Part shown: piece by piece, positions 11,658-21,152 of the stretch | How the letters are laid out: each line of letters begins with the position of its first letter | Numbering within the stretch: position 1 is the stretch's first letter | Assembly (NCBI GenBank): GCA_035578905.1 | Contig: JAQJVL010000151.1 | Coordinates: 311,001 to 375,000 of the forward strand | Direction of reading: 5' to 3' | From: Stictocephala bisonia | Taxonomy: Eukaryota; Arthropoda; Insecta; Hemiptera; Membracidae | Length of the DNA stretch: 64,000 nucleotides | Notes under the pieces: generated by a model | What the model saw: the letters and a program-made list of their open reading frames with translations, nothing else | What the model was told of the DNA's origin: nothing | Database searches by the model: none | Program-made: the position numbers and the translations under genes

Positions 11658-12291
11658 TTAATTGAGGAGTTGGGTGCAAAAATGACCTGAGTCTGAAAAG
11701 TCAGTTTTGAGAAAACAGGCTTTGAAAGTTACACATATCGTTTTTCTTATTATAGTATTTTTTATAGTGCTGTAGATTGTAATATTCTGTAAGGTTCATT
11801 CTTCTAGTTAAAGAATATATTCATTGCTAAGTGATATAATTTTTTATATACAAATTATTAGACAAAATAGTAGGGGGTGTCACGAGTCGTTTTTGCATAA
11901 AAGTAACGGTTGAGTAAAAATAACTAGGATAATATTGAAATAATGCCACTGAAACACTGCAGTTTAAAAAGTATGATTATTAATAATTAAAATTGGTATA
12001 AAAATACAAATAATGCATAAATTGGTACAAATTGGCCTAAACAAGGCTTAAGCTAAAATTGGTTTAAAATTATACTGGCCATAGCTTAAATATTTTACAC
12101 TGAGAAAAAATGAAAAATATTTATGGAAACTCATAAGCAAGTATGTTTTCATAGTCTGACTCCTCTTCTATGTCATTTTCTATATTATCTGGAACCACAT
12201 TGTTATCCACTTTAGGCTTTTCTATAACATCATTAAACCACCACTGTTCTTCTGCACTTAAAAAGCAGAATAGACTTCTTAAATCTTTCTC

Positions 12292-12861
12292 TTATGCTGG
12301 TTTCAACAGTTTTCTTGGCATACCTGGAACAGCGTCAGGGATAAAAAAGTCAAGGTTAGCCCCCCTTACAAGAAAGTTGAATGGGATGAATGCACCGAGG
12401 TAGCTGGAGGAAGCTGAAATGGTTCCTGATGGATTATACTGCATCCTACAGTATTGCTGAATTTTGAAAGGAGTTTTCTTTGAAACTATATTCTTGTACT
12501 AAATGAAATAGTCCAGTAAAGAAGCACTCCAGTTTTTCAAAAGTTCATAGCCATGGATTAACTCAGACTTGCTGGAAATTATCTTATCATAGTCTGTAGC
12601 TGTGGCAATTCTTGCAGTTCTTCTCAAAACATTCGAGTAGGCCCCAAAGTTGCGATCACACTGACAGTAAGAGTGACCTCTTACAGGGAACAACTGGCTA
12701 ACTTTTACTTTAAACTTTACAGCCAGAAATGAGCAAAACATCATAATTTTATGATTTTTATTCTGACCTCCAGCATTGTCTGACATCAAAACTATTTCCT
12801 TAAAGTTGTTACTCTCTTGCAGTCTGTTACTTATATAGTGGTACAAACTTATTACTAACAC
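12292..12861 (-). pseudogene. DUF7869-like protein fragment (element-encoded), broken
   Basis: The open part (12861-12499, 120 codons) contains SDNAGGQNKNHKIMMF, followed about 30 residues later by LFPVRGHSYCQCDRNFGAY. The pattern of D-N-x-G-G-Q-N-x-N, then P-V-R-G-H-S, then C-D-R-D/N-F is typical of a large family of arthropod proteins annotated as DUF7869, an RNase-H-like domain seen in repeat-encoded proteins. After a single TAG (12499-12501) the same frame continues for about 68 codons through YLGAFIPFNFLVRGANLDFF to a TAA at 12292-12294, so the C-terminal part is preserved apart from the stop. No N-terminal part was found upstream. The family name is from memory of the motif style. Position inside matched TIRs suggests it belonged to the element. 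Confidence 0.6.
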
Positions 12862-13092
12862 TGCTTCACTGATAAAATACCCTCATTAACCAAAACAATC
12901 AAACGTTATAACATGGACACATAACCAAACAAGCTTCAATACAACAACACAGTGTTTACGTCTAACAGGTGGTCAAAAAGTCAAACACTGCTGCAAAAAC
13001 AATTCCACAGCTCAGTCAATTTCAAAGACATTGGAACGAAACAAACACCAAAATGTTAAGAATTAAAAGGCCGTTTATTTAAGATGTTTTAC

Positions 13093-13128
13093 GCAAAAAC
13101 GACCTGAGGCGGCTCAGGTCGTTTTTGC
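13093..13128. repeat. Perfect 16-bp-stem hairpin at the right TIR
   Basis: GCAAAAACGACCTGAG (13093-13108), a 4-base loop GCGG, then the exact reverse complement (13113-13128). The right half is part of the terminal inverted repeat, so the TIR sequence occurs in both orientations at this end. It may be a transposase-binding structure or a terminator-like hairpin of the element. Confidence 0.9.
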
Positions 13129-13146
13129 ACCCAGCTCCTCAATTAA

Positions 13147-13460
13147 TTCTTAATATACGTTATATCTGTGGATTAATACACTGTAACAGTCGAGACGAGG
13201 CATTTTGACTAAAGGCGTCTTGAGCGACAGAGAAAGCATGGGCGCTTACGGAGCACCATACACTGCAAGAGACGAGGCTAGGCGAGGCGGAAAGGCGCCT
13301 TTCGTCAAAAAGCGGAGGAGTCAAAATTGTCGTTTCGTCGACAGTCGCTTACCTTCGGATCGTCCCGCGCATGCGCGATTCCCACCACTCAGTGCTTTCA
13401 TTCTGTCCACGCGGCGTTGGAGTGTTGTGGCTTCCCCTGCAAGTACACATCGAGGATTTA
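13147..13460. other. GC-rich flank of the Harbinger element
   Basis: No gene is recognised. The 97-codon frame at 13205-13498 runs into the Harbinger TIR and looks accidental. GC-rich blocks such as CATACACTGCAAGAGACGAG (about 13258) resemble the block near 20950-21050 read on the other strand, so both may be ends of another repeat family. 13458-13460 is TTA, the target duplication of the Harbinger element. Confidence 0.4.
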
Positions 13461-13714
13461 AGGTAGGTTTACACCTGACAGTAAATTCGCGACAGTAGTT
13501 GCGCAAGTAGTGTCGTGCAGTGTAAACACTTCGATGCAATTTTTGCTGACAGTTGTCCGCAAGTTGCCCCGAGAGCTCTTGCGCGAGCTAGTATCGCCGG
13601 TTGTTGCGACAGTTTGAATAAAATCCGTTGACACCTGACAGCAGTCGAGGCAATTTCAACTTACGCAAGTGGTCCCACCTTTCCCCCTTTCCCGTGGCCA
13701 GTTGCTTTTCAACA

Positions 13715-14045
13715 ATGTCACGTAGTAGACGTGTTAAAACTGCAGCTGCTCTGTTGATTCTTGACCATTGGTTTAGAGTGCATAATCATAAAAAAAGGAA
13801 GAGGAGCGTCTGGGTTAAAGAATGGATTGAAAGGAGGCGGTATTTGGGTGCATTCACAACTCTAGTAAACGAGCTACGAATGGAAGATTCACAACAATTT
13901 AGGAATTTTATAAGGATGTCTGCTGTTCAACTGGAGGATCTCCTACACACTGTTGGTCCTAAAATCCAAAAAAAGGACACCGTTTTGAGAGAATCAATTT
14001 CAGCAAGTCAGAGGCTGATCGTCACTCTACGCTTCCTCGCTTCTG
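13715..14045 (+). pseudogene. HARBI1-like transposase, exon 1
   Basis: Exon 1 encodes about 110 residues from MSRSRRVKTAAALLILDHWF through FRNFIRMSAVQLEDLLHTVGPKIQKKDTVLRESISASQRLIVTLRFLAS. The F-R-x-F-x-R-M-S and R-L-x-V-T-L-R-F-L-A-S/T-G patterns are the usual N-terminal part of Harbinger nucleases. The frame is open further upstream, but ATG 13715 precedes the basic start of the conserved region. A donor GTTAGT follows at 14046. It continues in exon 2 (about 14769-14848) and exon 3 (15981-16799). The complete gene is broken by lesions in those exons. Confidence 0.8.
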
Positions 14046-14768
14046 GTTAGTATAATAGTAATAAGTATTCTAAAGTATAATATATAAGTATTCTTTTTTG
14101 GGAAAATGACAGACATTCAATTGTCTGTTTCTAAATTTTGGTAGCAGTACAAAAATATGATAGGGTTTTATATGTGATTTTTAAATGAGTAATGCTAACC
14201 AAATAAACATGCCAAGTTTAGTAGACATACCAGTGTACACGAAATAAACAATGTTTATCTTTAATTATTTTAACCCTTTTATTGCCATAGGTTCCATTTG
14301 AAACCAGGTTTTTTGGGAATTTTTCCTGATCAATCTATGGAAAACACAGATAAACCACCTTTACAGATGGGTAAGGCAGGTGTTTTTGCTGGGTTTTATA
14401 TTTTTCTAGGCTGGTAGAACTGCAGGAGAATAATAAAGAAAACATCTGTTGTTGTCTCAGGCTTAGGTTGGTGTTGCTCATTTTGGTGATTTTCAAAGCT
14501 AAGTTTCATGGTTTTATGTCCTTTAAATTAGAAAAAAATAACATTAATTTAATTTTTTAATTGTAGGGAAAACAAATTAAAAACCATGAAATATGTCTAA
14601 TTCGGGCCCAAATGAAATAAATTGTACAAAATCTTTTTTCAGCTACTTCATAATTTGGCCAGTAAAGGGTTAAAGGTATCTTTTTAACATTGTATGTGTC
14701 ATTAATTTTAATATTAGGTAATGGTTCTTTTTATGTGACTCCTATCATTCATTGATGTATTTATTCAG

Positions 14769-14848
14769 AATACCCGCTTGTACTATAAGTATAATCATAT
14801 CAGAAGTGTGTGCAGCAATTTATGAGTTTCAAAGATTCGCTAATGAAA
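14769..14848 (+). pseudogene. HARBI1-like transposase, degenerate middle exon
   Basis: TTATTCAG/AATACC looks like an acceptor and AAA/GTAAGA like a donor. One frame reads IIISEVCAAIYEF, matching the conserved segment I-P-E-V-C-x-A-I between the N-terminal and catalytic parts of Harbinger nucleases. Joined to exon 1 in phase, however, it meets stops (TAA at about 14785), and the exon is shorter than expected, so a deletion or frameshift has occurred. The assignment rests on one short match. Confidence 0.45.
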
Positions 14849-15030
14849 GTAAGACATTTTGTTAGGATTTGCATTTGCAGATAAGTTACAAATTTGTTTA
14901 AAACCTAAAACAAATTTGTTCCTAAATATAATTTGAGTTTGTAGGTCACTAATTTGAACACAAAGTGTTATTTCAGATTATTTTTATTTATAGTGCATAT
15001 TAAGTACAAGTCACATTGATGGGTTATTGA

Positions 15031-15617
15031 TTATTGATAAAGATTGTGGGAAATATAATTGTACCTACTTAATTGTAACAAAGAAGACTGTTGTCCCAAT
15101 TGTTCCTGCTGCCCTGTTTGTTGTGTTTCTTGCGTATTGGAAGGTTGCATCTGCTGGAACTGCGCTGAAGAAGATGAAGAACCCTCACTGAAATGAGGAG
15201 AGGGGGAAGCCTGCAGTGGCGGTGGCTGACAAATGATATTTAAAGGCACATCACGATTGTATACTGTACCAAGGGCTTCAGCTTCTCCTATGTTTGTAAT
15301 TGCTTCCATAACAATTCGTTTGAAAATGCGTTTGTTAGCTGGATTTTTAATCTGGCGTAGTTCTGAGGCACAAAAGTCACCAAACACTTGTTCCTCATCA
15401 TTATTCTGATTGAGTTGGCTCATTGCCTGTTGAACATAGAACATAGTATTTCTTGAGAAGGTTTTAATTTTTTTTTCTTGCTTGGTGGGGGTTGCATATC
15501 TGCTTGCACTTCTTCTTGGATATCTGTAATAATTGAAGTTGATGATTCATCAATACTTTCATCTTCTGATCCGTCCCCTTCGGTGGATACATTGCTAATC
15601 TGCTTTGCCTTCATTGT
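15031..15617 (-). pseudogene. Harbinger MADF-type protein, C-terminal exon (frameshifted)
   Basis: On the minus strand CTTTCCAG precedes ACAATGAAG at 15617, in phase 0 with exon 1. The first part (TMKAKQISNVSTEGDGSEDESIDESS...) is acidic and ends in PPPSKKKKLKP. The reading then has to shift by one base in or near a run of nine A (about 15470-15480). It continues as TMFYVQQAMSQLNQNNDEEQVFGDFCASELRQIKNPANKRIFKRIVMEAITNIGEAE, which resembles the BESS-type C-terminal motif of MADF proteins, and then a Q/S-rich tail to the stop at 15031. The homopolymer shift could be a real mutation or an assembly error. The exon sits inside an intron of the plus-strand transposase. Confidence 0.75.
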
Positions 15618-15980
15618 CTGGAAAGTACAAAGGATCTTTAGTTCTTTTTACGTGAAAGGTTAAGGTGGCTAGAAACCCATGGCTGGAATGCCATGGTGCC
15701 TATATGCTCGCCATGTTACTTCTCGCGCAAACCGGAAGCGCAATCCTCCACAGTACACGCGTTCCTAATTTGCGACCAAGTCAATCGATAGAATCATGGT
15801 CATACGAAAAAGGAAAATAACTTCATAAAAGAACAAAAAATTTAGGTTCGGTCTTTAAAAAAGTCAAAAGGTTTTTTTTAATTAATGGCTTTTATCTTCC
15901 CCCCATTCATTGCAATAAAACTGTCTTAATACTTTGTGTTGCTATGTATCATGTGCAATTACGGTGTATTCTGATTCTAG

Positions 15981-16799
15981 ATTCCTGGAAGCAAAGACGA
16001 GTGGGAACAAATCGCAGAAGGATTTGATACCGATTGGAACTTTCCTAACTGTATCGGTGCACTCGATGGCAAACACATTGTAATGCAAGCACCTCCCAAC
16101 AGCGGGAGTTTGTACTACAACTATAAAGGGACATACAGCATTGTCTTGCTCACAATGGTGGACAGCCGATACCAGTTTACTTAAATTGATGTTGGCTGCT
16201 GCGGAAGGATTTCTGATGGAGGAGTGTTTAACGATAGTTCCCTTAAAAAAGGCATTGTGTCGAAAGCTATTGAGCTACCAGATCGATCAGCATTACGAGG
16301 AAGGCAGCATCCAATCCCCCATGTGATTGTTGCTGATGATGCTTTTGCATTAAGCACCTTCCTGATGAAACCGTACCCATTCCGCAACCTAGATGTAAAG
16401 CAACGAGTATTTAACTACTGGCTATCTCGATGCAGAAGAATGGTTGAAAATGTGTTTGGGTTGGCTGCAAATAGATTTAGAGTTTTAAGAAAGCCTATGC
16501 TGTTACATCCTGAGAGAGTTAAGACAGTTGTGTTGGCAATATGCACGTTGCATAATTACCTGATGCAAGGAAAGGAGTCCATTAGAAGATATGCCCCCCT
16601 AGTTACGTTTGACATGGAAGACGCAGTCACTGGTATTGTGACCGAAGGACACTGGCGTTCAGAAGGGGGTATGCCTGACGGGAACTTGGTTCCTTTACAA
16701 GCTACAAGAAGCATAAATCGCCCAAAGGATGCAGAAGTAGTTCGTTCAGAGTTCACAGAGTACTTCTCACCCCCCCCCAGAAAAGGTTCACTTTATTAG
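15981..16799 (+). pseudogene. HARBI1-like transposase, catalytic exon with a nonsense codon
   Basis: An acceptor TGATTCTAG precedes 15981. The exon reads IPGSKDEWEQIAEGFDTDWNFP and then the DDE nuclease domain: GALDGKH (first Asp, about 16065), VADDAFALS (second Asp, about 16335) and RRMVENVFGLAANRFRVLRKP (Glu, about 16445), ending ...PRKGSLY. This is the DDE_Tnp_4 type of PIF/Harbinger nuclease, which cuts and joins DNA together with its partner MADF/Myb protein. TAA at 16182-16184 interrupts the frame between YQFT and IDVGC, where a Tyr codon is usual; everything after it remains in frame. A single substitution therefore silences the catalytic part. The exon lies inside the large intron of the minus-strand MADF gene. 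Confidence 0.9.
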
Positions 16800-17100
16800 A
16801 GATTTAATACTGGTTGACCCGTGGTAAAGCGCCAAACTAATAGACAATGTTTTATGGGTTAATATGCACTAAAAATCTGGGATAAATTTGTTTTGTTTCG
16901 GGTTAGTTTTGTAGGTATTTGCCGTATTTTTTTGTATTTCCCTATAGTATACTGTAAAATTACTATAGTGTAATACGTGACCAGACTATTATTTCAGTTG
17001 AAATAGTATAACCTTCATAAGGTTTGAAGGGATGGATTTTATAAACATAAAATAAGTTTTATGTTTATAGTGTAAAATTTAAATATAAAACATTTCTTTT

Positions 17101-17538
17101 ATATACAGGGTGATTCATAACGAGTGGACAATACTATAGCATATGATTCTATGGGTAAAAACAATACGAAAACTAATTTAAGCCCATTTCCGATTTTGCT
17201 TAGTTTCTAAGGTAGCCGCCATTTTGTTTTTTTACTTTTTATTTTATATCTCAAGAACGGTTTGGCCGACGTCATTCAAACTCGACACCCTTATTACACT
17301 CATAACGGGCCATTTAAAAAAAGTTGACATTAAGTCGACTAGTGTAATAAGCTTGCCGTGTTTGGATGACGTCGGCCAAACCGTTCTCGATATAAAATAA
17401 AACGTAAAAAAACAAAATGGCGGCTATCTCGGAAACTAAGGAAAATCGGAAATGGGTTTAAATTAGTTTTCGTATTGTTTTTACCCATAGAATCATATGC
17501 TAGAGTATTGTCCACTAGTTATGAATCACCCTGTATAT
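17101..17538. mobile_element. Foldback MITE nested in the Harbinger intron
   Basis: ATATACAGGGTGATTCAT (17101-17118) is repeated inverted as ATGAATCACCCTGTATAT (17521-17538), and nearly the whole ~210-bp arms are inverted, including the CCCATAGAATCATATGCTA, AAAATGGCGGC and GACGTCGGCCAAACCGTTCT segments. The centre is near 17310. It has no ORF. The TATA at each edge may be a target duplication. It interrupts the MADF intron, so it inserted after the Harbinger element arrived. Confidence 0.85.
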
Positions 17539-17641
17539 TACAATATTAGGGGTCCATCATCCTCGCACGAGTGGTCATGGATTAATAAAAACTACCTAAA
17601 AATATTTTGAATGCATAGAAATAAAAACCACGTTTACTTAC

Positions 17642-18046
17642 TAGAGTGGAAGATGTTGTGGGCAACTTTACTTGGATAAACTTCAATGCAGAAAAGTATG
17701 GCCAATTGGACACATAAACTTCATCACTTGACTGACCTGATGATTTTTTCTTTAACTTTTTGACCTCAGAGTTAAATTGGCTTCGTAAGTTATGAAGTTT
17801 TCTTTGTACCTCTTTTGTGTTAATTTTCAACTTACTGGCGATGCCATGGTAGGCTTCCATTTTCTTTACTCTATTCCTGTAATCCGTTAATGTAACATTC
17901 CAAAGGATTTCATGTTGTTCATAAAGAGTAATGAGCTGTCTTGTTTCCATGTCAGACCATTTTCTGTTATCATCCTGATTGGTTTTTGCATTGTTATTAC
18001 TCAGCTCAGGGGGAATCTGATTATCTTCCCTCTGGATATCTTCCAT
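17642..18046 (-). CDS. Harbinger MADF-domain DNA-binding protein, exon 1
   Basis: Starting at MEDIQRED (ATG at 18046-18044), the exon encodes about 135 residues. After an acidic leader the MADF domain reads KWSDMETRQLITLYEQHEILWN, YRNRVKKMEAYHGIASKL, VQRKLHNLRSQFNSEVKKLKKKSSG and SNWPYFSALKFI, the normal order for a complete domain. In PIF/Harbinger elements this second protein binds the ends and brings in the nuclease. A strong donor, CTA/GTAAGT, lies at 17642/17641 and joins in phase 0 to the exon at 15617. The frame is open further upstream (to 18439), but that region overlaps the TIR. Exon 1 itself is intact; the gene is broken in exon 2. The intron carries the catalytic exon of the transposase and a MITE. 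Confidence 0.85.
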
Positions 18047-18392
18047 CTTGATAATCTTCAAAGTACACACCACAAACCGCCCACAAACAAACCGCAAACC
18101 ACCCACAATCACGACAAAACAAAAGAGAACAAGCAGACACAACCACTGCCTCGGCCAACTTGCAGAAGAGTGTCGATAAATATCTAGCACTGTTTGATCG
18201 GGCGACAGTGCGAGCGCAAGAAATTTCTCGAGCCGAGTTTCGTGTTTAGACCTGCAAGTCGAAGTGTCGGACACTCCGCCGGCCAGCTCGCGACAGCTCT
18301 CGCGACACCGCTTGCCGCTCTGTTTACACTCGCAATTTTGACTGTCGTACAGAAAACTCGCGCAATTTCTGTCAGGTGTAATCCTACCTTTA

Positions 18393-18862
18393 AGCAAGCT
18401 CTGCGCGCGGAAACAAACTACTACCCATTCAACAAACACAATATGTTTTACGGGTTGCGTTCACGCGCTCGCCGCTGAAATGAAGGCGCCAAAACTTCTT
18501 CCTAGGTTCTATATCGGTTACACTTTACTCTTTGACAGCTAAACATGTATGGGAAAAAGTATTATAAATTGAAAACATTAAATGTATTGTTGTAACTGTA
18601 TTTTTTAGTAGGTCGGAAAGTATTTAAATTTCACAAACACAAGAAACACATTATTATTATTGCTATAATTCCTGCTTCTTTGCCTACTTCATTTAAAACT
18701 ACTGCAATAATATTACTTAGGCATTTTATTTTTGTAAATAGTTAGTAAAAAGTTGAGTAACTTATAAGTACTTTCTTATAATGAATATATAATGAATGTG
18801 AATATAATATAATATGAATCTTATAATGATATATGAATGTGACTTACAATCATTTTACTTCA
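18393..18862. other. Sequence between Harbinger and the DD82E transposase
   Basis: No gene is recognised. 18393-18540 is GC-rich and continues the target sequence interrupted by Harbinger; the rest is AT-rich and probably holds the 3' untranslated region and end of the DD82E transposon. I could not pair convincing terminal inverted repeats. Confidence 0.4.
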
Positions 18863-20245
18863 TTAGAGTTCTTCAATCCCACTTAACTCTTCCTCCTCCT
18901 CTGAAAGACCGTCACTGTCTGTATCAGATTCATTTCCAACTGATATAACAAAGGATTCTATAACATTGTCTATCTGGGGTTCTGCCGCTGCATAGTCTTT
19001 TTCTATCTTCTCCACGTGCTTGCACTTTCCTAACCATTCTTCTGCGCCCATTCTTGATATTTTTTCTTCGCAGAGAGTTTTAGCTTGAGATATAGTACAG
19101 GACGTATTTCTCTTGGCTACATAACCTTTGACTTCGGCCCAAATTAACTCAATCGGATTGAGATCTGGGTGGTAGGGTGGGAGTCGTAAGATGTCATGAC
19201 CCTCAAGTTTGACAGTTTCATCCAAGGCATATCGGAAATACCTTGGTTTATGTAGCTGCACAAGTTTGTACAGTTCAGGTAAAAACATATCGTCGCTGAA
19301 TGGTATTCCGTTTTTTAAAAGCCACGCCTTCATATCCTGTTTCTTACTTTTTGACGTAGGAGCCTTTTCAATTAGAATGTTATGGTAGGGCGCATTATCG
19401 ACTACCAGTACTGAATTTGGTTCCAAATTGGGCAATACTTTGTCCTTCATCCATTTCATAAATATTTCCCCATTCACGTTGTCGTGGTAGTCACCACTAT
19501 GGTTGCTCGCTTTATAGCAGGTAAAAGCGTTAGGCACGAACCCTTTCTCTCCGCCCGCATGGATAGTTATCAATCTTTCACCCTTAGAAATTGGAACGTG
19601 TAACCCTTTATTTGAGCCATCTGACCAAGTTTTATTAGAAACGTGAGAAGATAGTATGTAAGACTTGTCTAAATAAATTATTGGACGTCCTTGCTCCCTA
19701 TAGCTTTTCAACGCTCTCAAATATGTTATCCGTTTTTCTCGGATTTCTGGTTTTTCAATTAACAACTTTCCATTGTTTGCTGTATTTCTCCAAGTAAACC
19801 CTAAATCCTTTAATATGCGTCTCAAACTTTTATCACAACCCTGAAAGTTTATTTTTTCTTTTAGCGCCTCCCTCAATAATTGTACAGTTGGTATTCTATG
19901 TTCTTCTATATGAAAATTGTACACAAGTCTTCTCACTACACATTTATCGAAGTCATCTAAACAGGTTACTGTTTTACGTCGTTGTCGGTTTTTGTTTGGC
20001 GTAGTAAAACTTGCCTCGCACTGACCACTAACAAGCAATTTTGTAAACTCACTGTTTATTTGAGTTACAACTCGCTCTGATACCCCCGTAGCTGCTGCTG
20101 TTCTTTGACGAGCCTTTGCCAACGGAATATTTAAAGTTTTTCGGTCTGCCTCTTCCTTCATAAATTTAAACACGTTACTGATAATTTCGCGGCCCTGACT
20201 ATGGATTACTCTATTCTTGACTAGTGACTTGAACTCATCAGTCAT
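18863..20245 (-). CDS. Tc1/mariner-superfamily transposase, DD82E type, intact
   Basis: This uninterrupted 460-aa ORF encodes a cut-and-paste transposase. The N-terminal part (about residues 30-160) is a helix-turn-helix-like DNA-binding region (ARQRTAAATGVSERVV; LRRILKDLGFTWR). The catalytic RNase-H-like domain shows IIYLDKSYI (Asp193), VLVVDNAPYHN (Asp283) and LPPYHPDLNPIELIWAEVKGY (Glu366). DNAPYH and the PYHPDLNPIE-W block are hallmarks of the DDE_3 domain of the IS630-Tc1-mariner superfamily. By my count 82 residues separate Asp283 from Glu366, against about 34-39 in Tc1 and mariner proteins; the extra part is around residues 297-350. The C-terminus is strongly acidic. I recall a DD82E family called Sailor, so this is probably a member. 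All catalytic residues and the full frame are present, so the copy may be functional. Confidence 0.9.
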   Translation of the reverse strand: MTDEFKSLVKNRVIHSQGREIISNVFKFMKEEADRKTLNIPLAKARQRTAAATGVSERVVTQINSEFTKLLVSGQCEASFTTPNKNRQRRKTVTCLDDFDKCVVRRLVYNFHIEEHRIPTVQLLREALKEKINFQGCDKSLRRILKDLGFTWRNTANNGKLLIEKPEIREKRITYLRALKSYREQGRPIIYLDKSYILSSHVSNKTWSDGSNKGLHVPISKGERLITIHAGGEKGFVPNAFTCYKASNHSGDYHDNVNGEIFMKWMKDKVLPNLEPNSVLVVDNAPYHNILIEKAPTSKSKKQDMKAWLLKNGIPFSDDMFLPELYKLVQLHKPRYFRYALDETVKLEGHDILRLPPYHPDLNPIELIWAEVKGYVAKRNTSCTISQAKTLCEEKISRMGAEEWLGKCKHVEKIEKDYAAAEPQIDNVIESFVISVGNESDTDSDGLSEEEEELSGIEEL

Positions 20246-20439
20246 TGTGGAAAATTAACAAATACTACAACTAACAAAATATATCACAAATAAAATACTC
20301 GGTAACTACGGCTATATTAATAATAATCGGTGTAAACCGCACGCACTAGCTGAACAAATAACTAGGCACAACTGACAACCACACTCATCACTGTCACAGA
20401 AAAGACTGATTTTAGCCAGGTAGAAGTAGGTAGGGTTAG
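20246..20439. other. Upstream region of the DD82E transposase
   Basis: AT-rich then mixed sequence that should contain the promoter, 5' end and terminal repeat of the transposon on the minus strand. None could be identified with confidence. Confidence 0.3.
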
Positions 20440-20755
20440 TTGTTATTTTCATTACGATTCTCAGTAAGGAGGTTGTTGCAGGTGTGTCAGTGTTTTCAGG
20501 ACAAAGTGCATAACACTACCCCGCTACCCCTCCCACCTATCACCACGCAGTCAAGGCCACGCGCACAGCTAAAGTCCGCGATCTGTACACGCGACGAAGA
20601 GGCCGAAGATTTAACGAACTTCGTGGACATCGATAGGTTGTTGGTGTTGGTGAAAATGAATCCACCCATCTACAACCTATCACTAAAAGACCACCACAAC
20701 CAAGATGTAATATCAAAAATATGGACCGAAATTGGGAAGGAACTCAATGTATCAG
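20440..20755 (+). pseudogene. Orphan MADF-domain exon
   Basis: The last part of this frame (about 20608-20755) reads EAEDLTNFVDIDRLLVLVKMNPPIYNLSLKDHHNQDVISKIWTEIGKELNVS and stops at a good donor, TCAG/GTAAAT. L-I/V-x-L-V-x-x-N-P-x-I/L-Y-x, then K-x-W-x-E-I-x-x-E-L is the first half of a MADF domain, as in the DNA-binding gene of Harbinger elements or in host MADF regulators. No following exon was found: GC-rich repeat-like sequence and then the minisatellite come next. The start of the exon is uncertain, because residues before the MADF part have no recognisable pattern. Most likely a remnant of a second Harbinger-type element; a host exon is possible. Confidence 0.6.
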
Positions 20756-21152
20756 GTAAATTTTATTCCATCTTTAGGACATAACGTTTCATAATTTCAG
20801 CAATAATGAACGTTACGTTGTTTCATGTAAATGTGCCTACTTTGAAGGCTGAAGGGTGGTGGCAAGGAGGCCACGGCGGGGGGCATTAGTTGCGACAGAC
20901 CCCAAACAAGAGGGCCGAGCTAGGCATTTAGCCTGAATTTAGATACTTTAGATTGCCACGACTTCTGCTATGTGTGTCCGCTTCGCGACAAGGCAAGTCG
21001 AGTGACTTGTCTCACGTCACCTTGCTTCGCCTTGACTGATGCAGTGTGTGGCCGGCCTTATTCACGTATCACGTGGTAGAACGTTTTTTAAGTGCTAATA
21101 GAAGTAATTTTTATAGTAAACAATTATATAATGTAGCAAAGCTTGATCCTCA
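20756..21152. other. GC-rich repeat-like sequence before the minisatellite
   Basis: No gene is recognised. 20940-21060 is GC-rich and contains CACACACTGCATCAGTCAAG on the minus strand, which resembles the GC-rich block at 13240-13320. It may be the end of a Harbinger-like element related to the orphan MADF exon. Confidence 0.35.

Larger units (their letters stand above)
11658..13146. mobile_element. TIR-bounded DNA element carrying a DUF7869-like gene relic
   Basis: The 34-bp terminal inverted repeats are 11658-11691 (TTAATTGAGGAG, then TTGGGTGCAAAAATGACCTGAG) and 13113-13146 (its reverse complement, with two differences). If the tips are GAGGAG and CTCCTC, each is flanked by AATT, a possible 4-bp duplication. 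Inside lies a minus-strand gene relic (12292-12861). The right TIR is also one half of a perfect 16-bp-stem hairpin (13093-13128), and a further partial copy of the TCGTTTTTGCA segment is at about 11889. I do not recognise the superfamily from these ends. Much of the coding sequence is absent, so this copy is non-autonomous. Confidence 0.75.
13461..18389. mobile_element. PIF/Harbinger DNA transposon, two-gene, decayed
   Basis: The termini AGGTAGGTTTACACCTGACAG (13461 on) and, on the other strand, AGGTAGGATTACACCTGACAG (18389 back) match at 20 of 21 positions and continue with small gaps to about 35 bp. They are flanked by TTA on both sides (13458-13460 and 18390-18392), the 3-bp TWA duplication typical of PIF/Harbinger. 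The subterminal regions are rich in GCGACAGT and GCGCAAG words. Inside are the two classical Harbinger genes: a HARBI1-like nuclease on the plus strand and a MADF/Myb-like DNA-binding protein on the minus strand. A foldback MITE (17101-17538) is nested within. Both genes contain disabling changes, so this copy is probably dead. Confidence 0.9.

Noticed and set aside
13205..13498. 97-codon plus-strand frame
   Set aside because: It crosses the Harbinger target duplication and TIR, so it is a chance fusion of flank and transposon end.
18480..20440. Terminal inverted repeats for the DD82E transposon
   Set aside because: TCGGTTACAC (about 18515) and the complement of GTGTAAACCGC (about 20330) are vaguely similar, but no convincing TIR with TA duplication could be aligned by eye.
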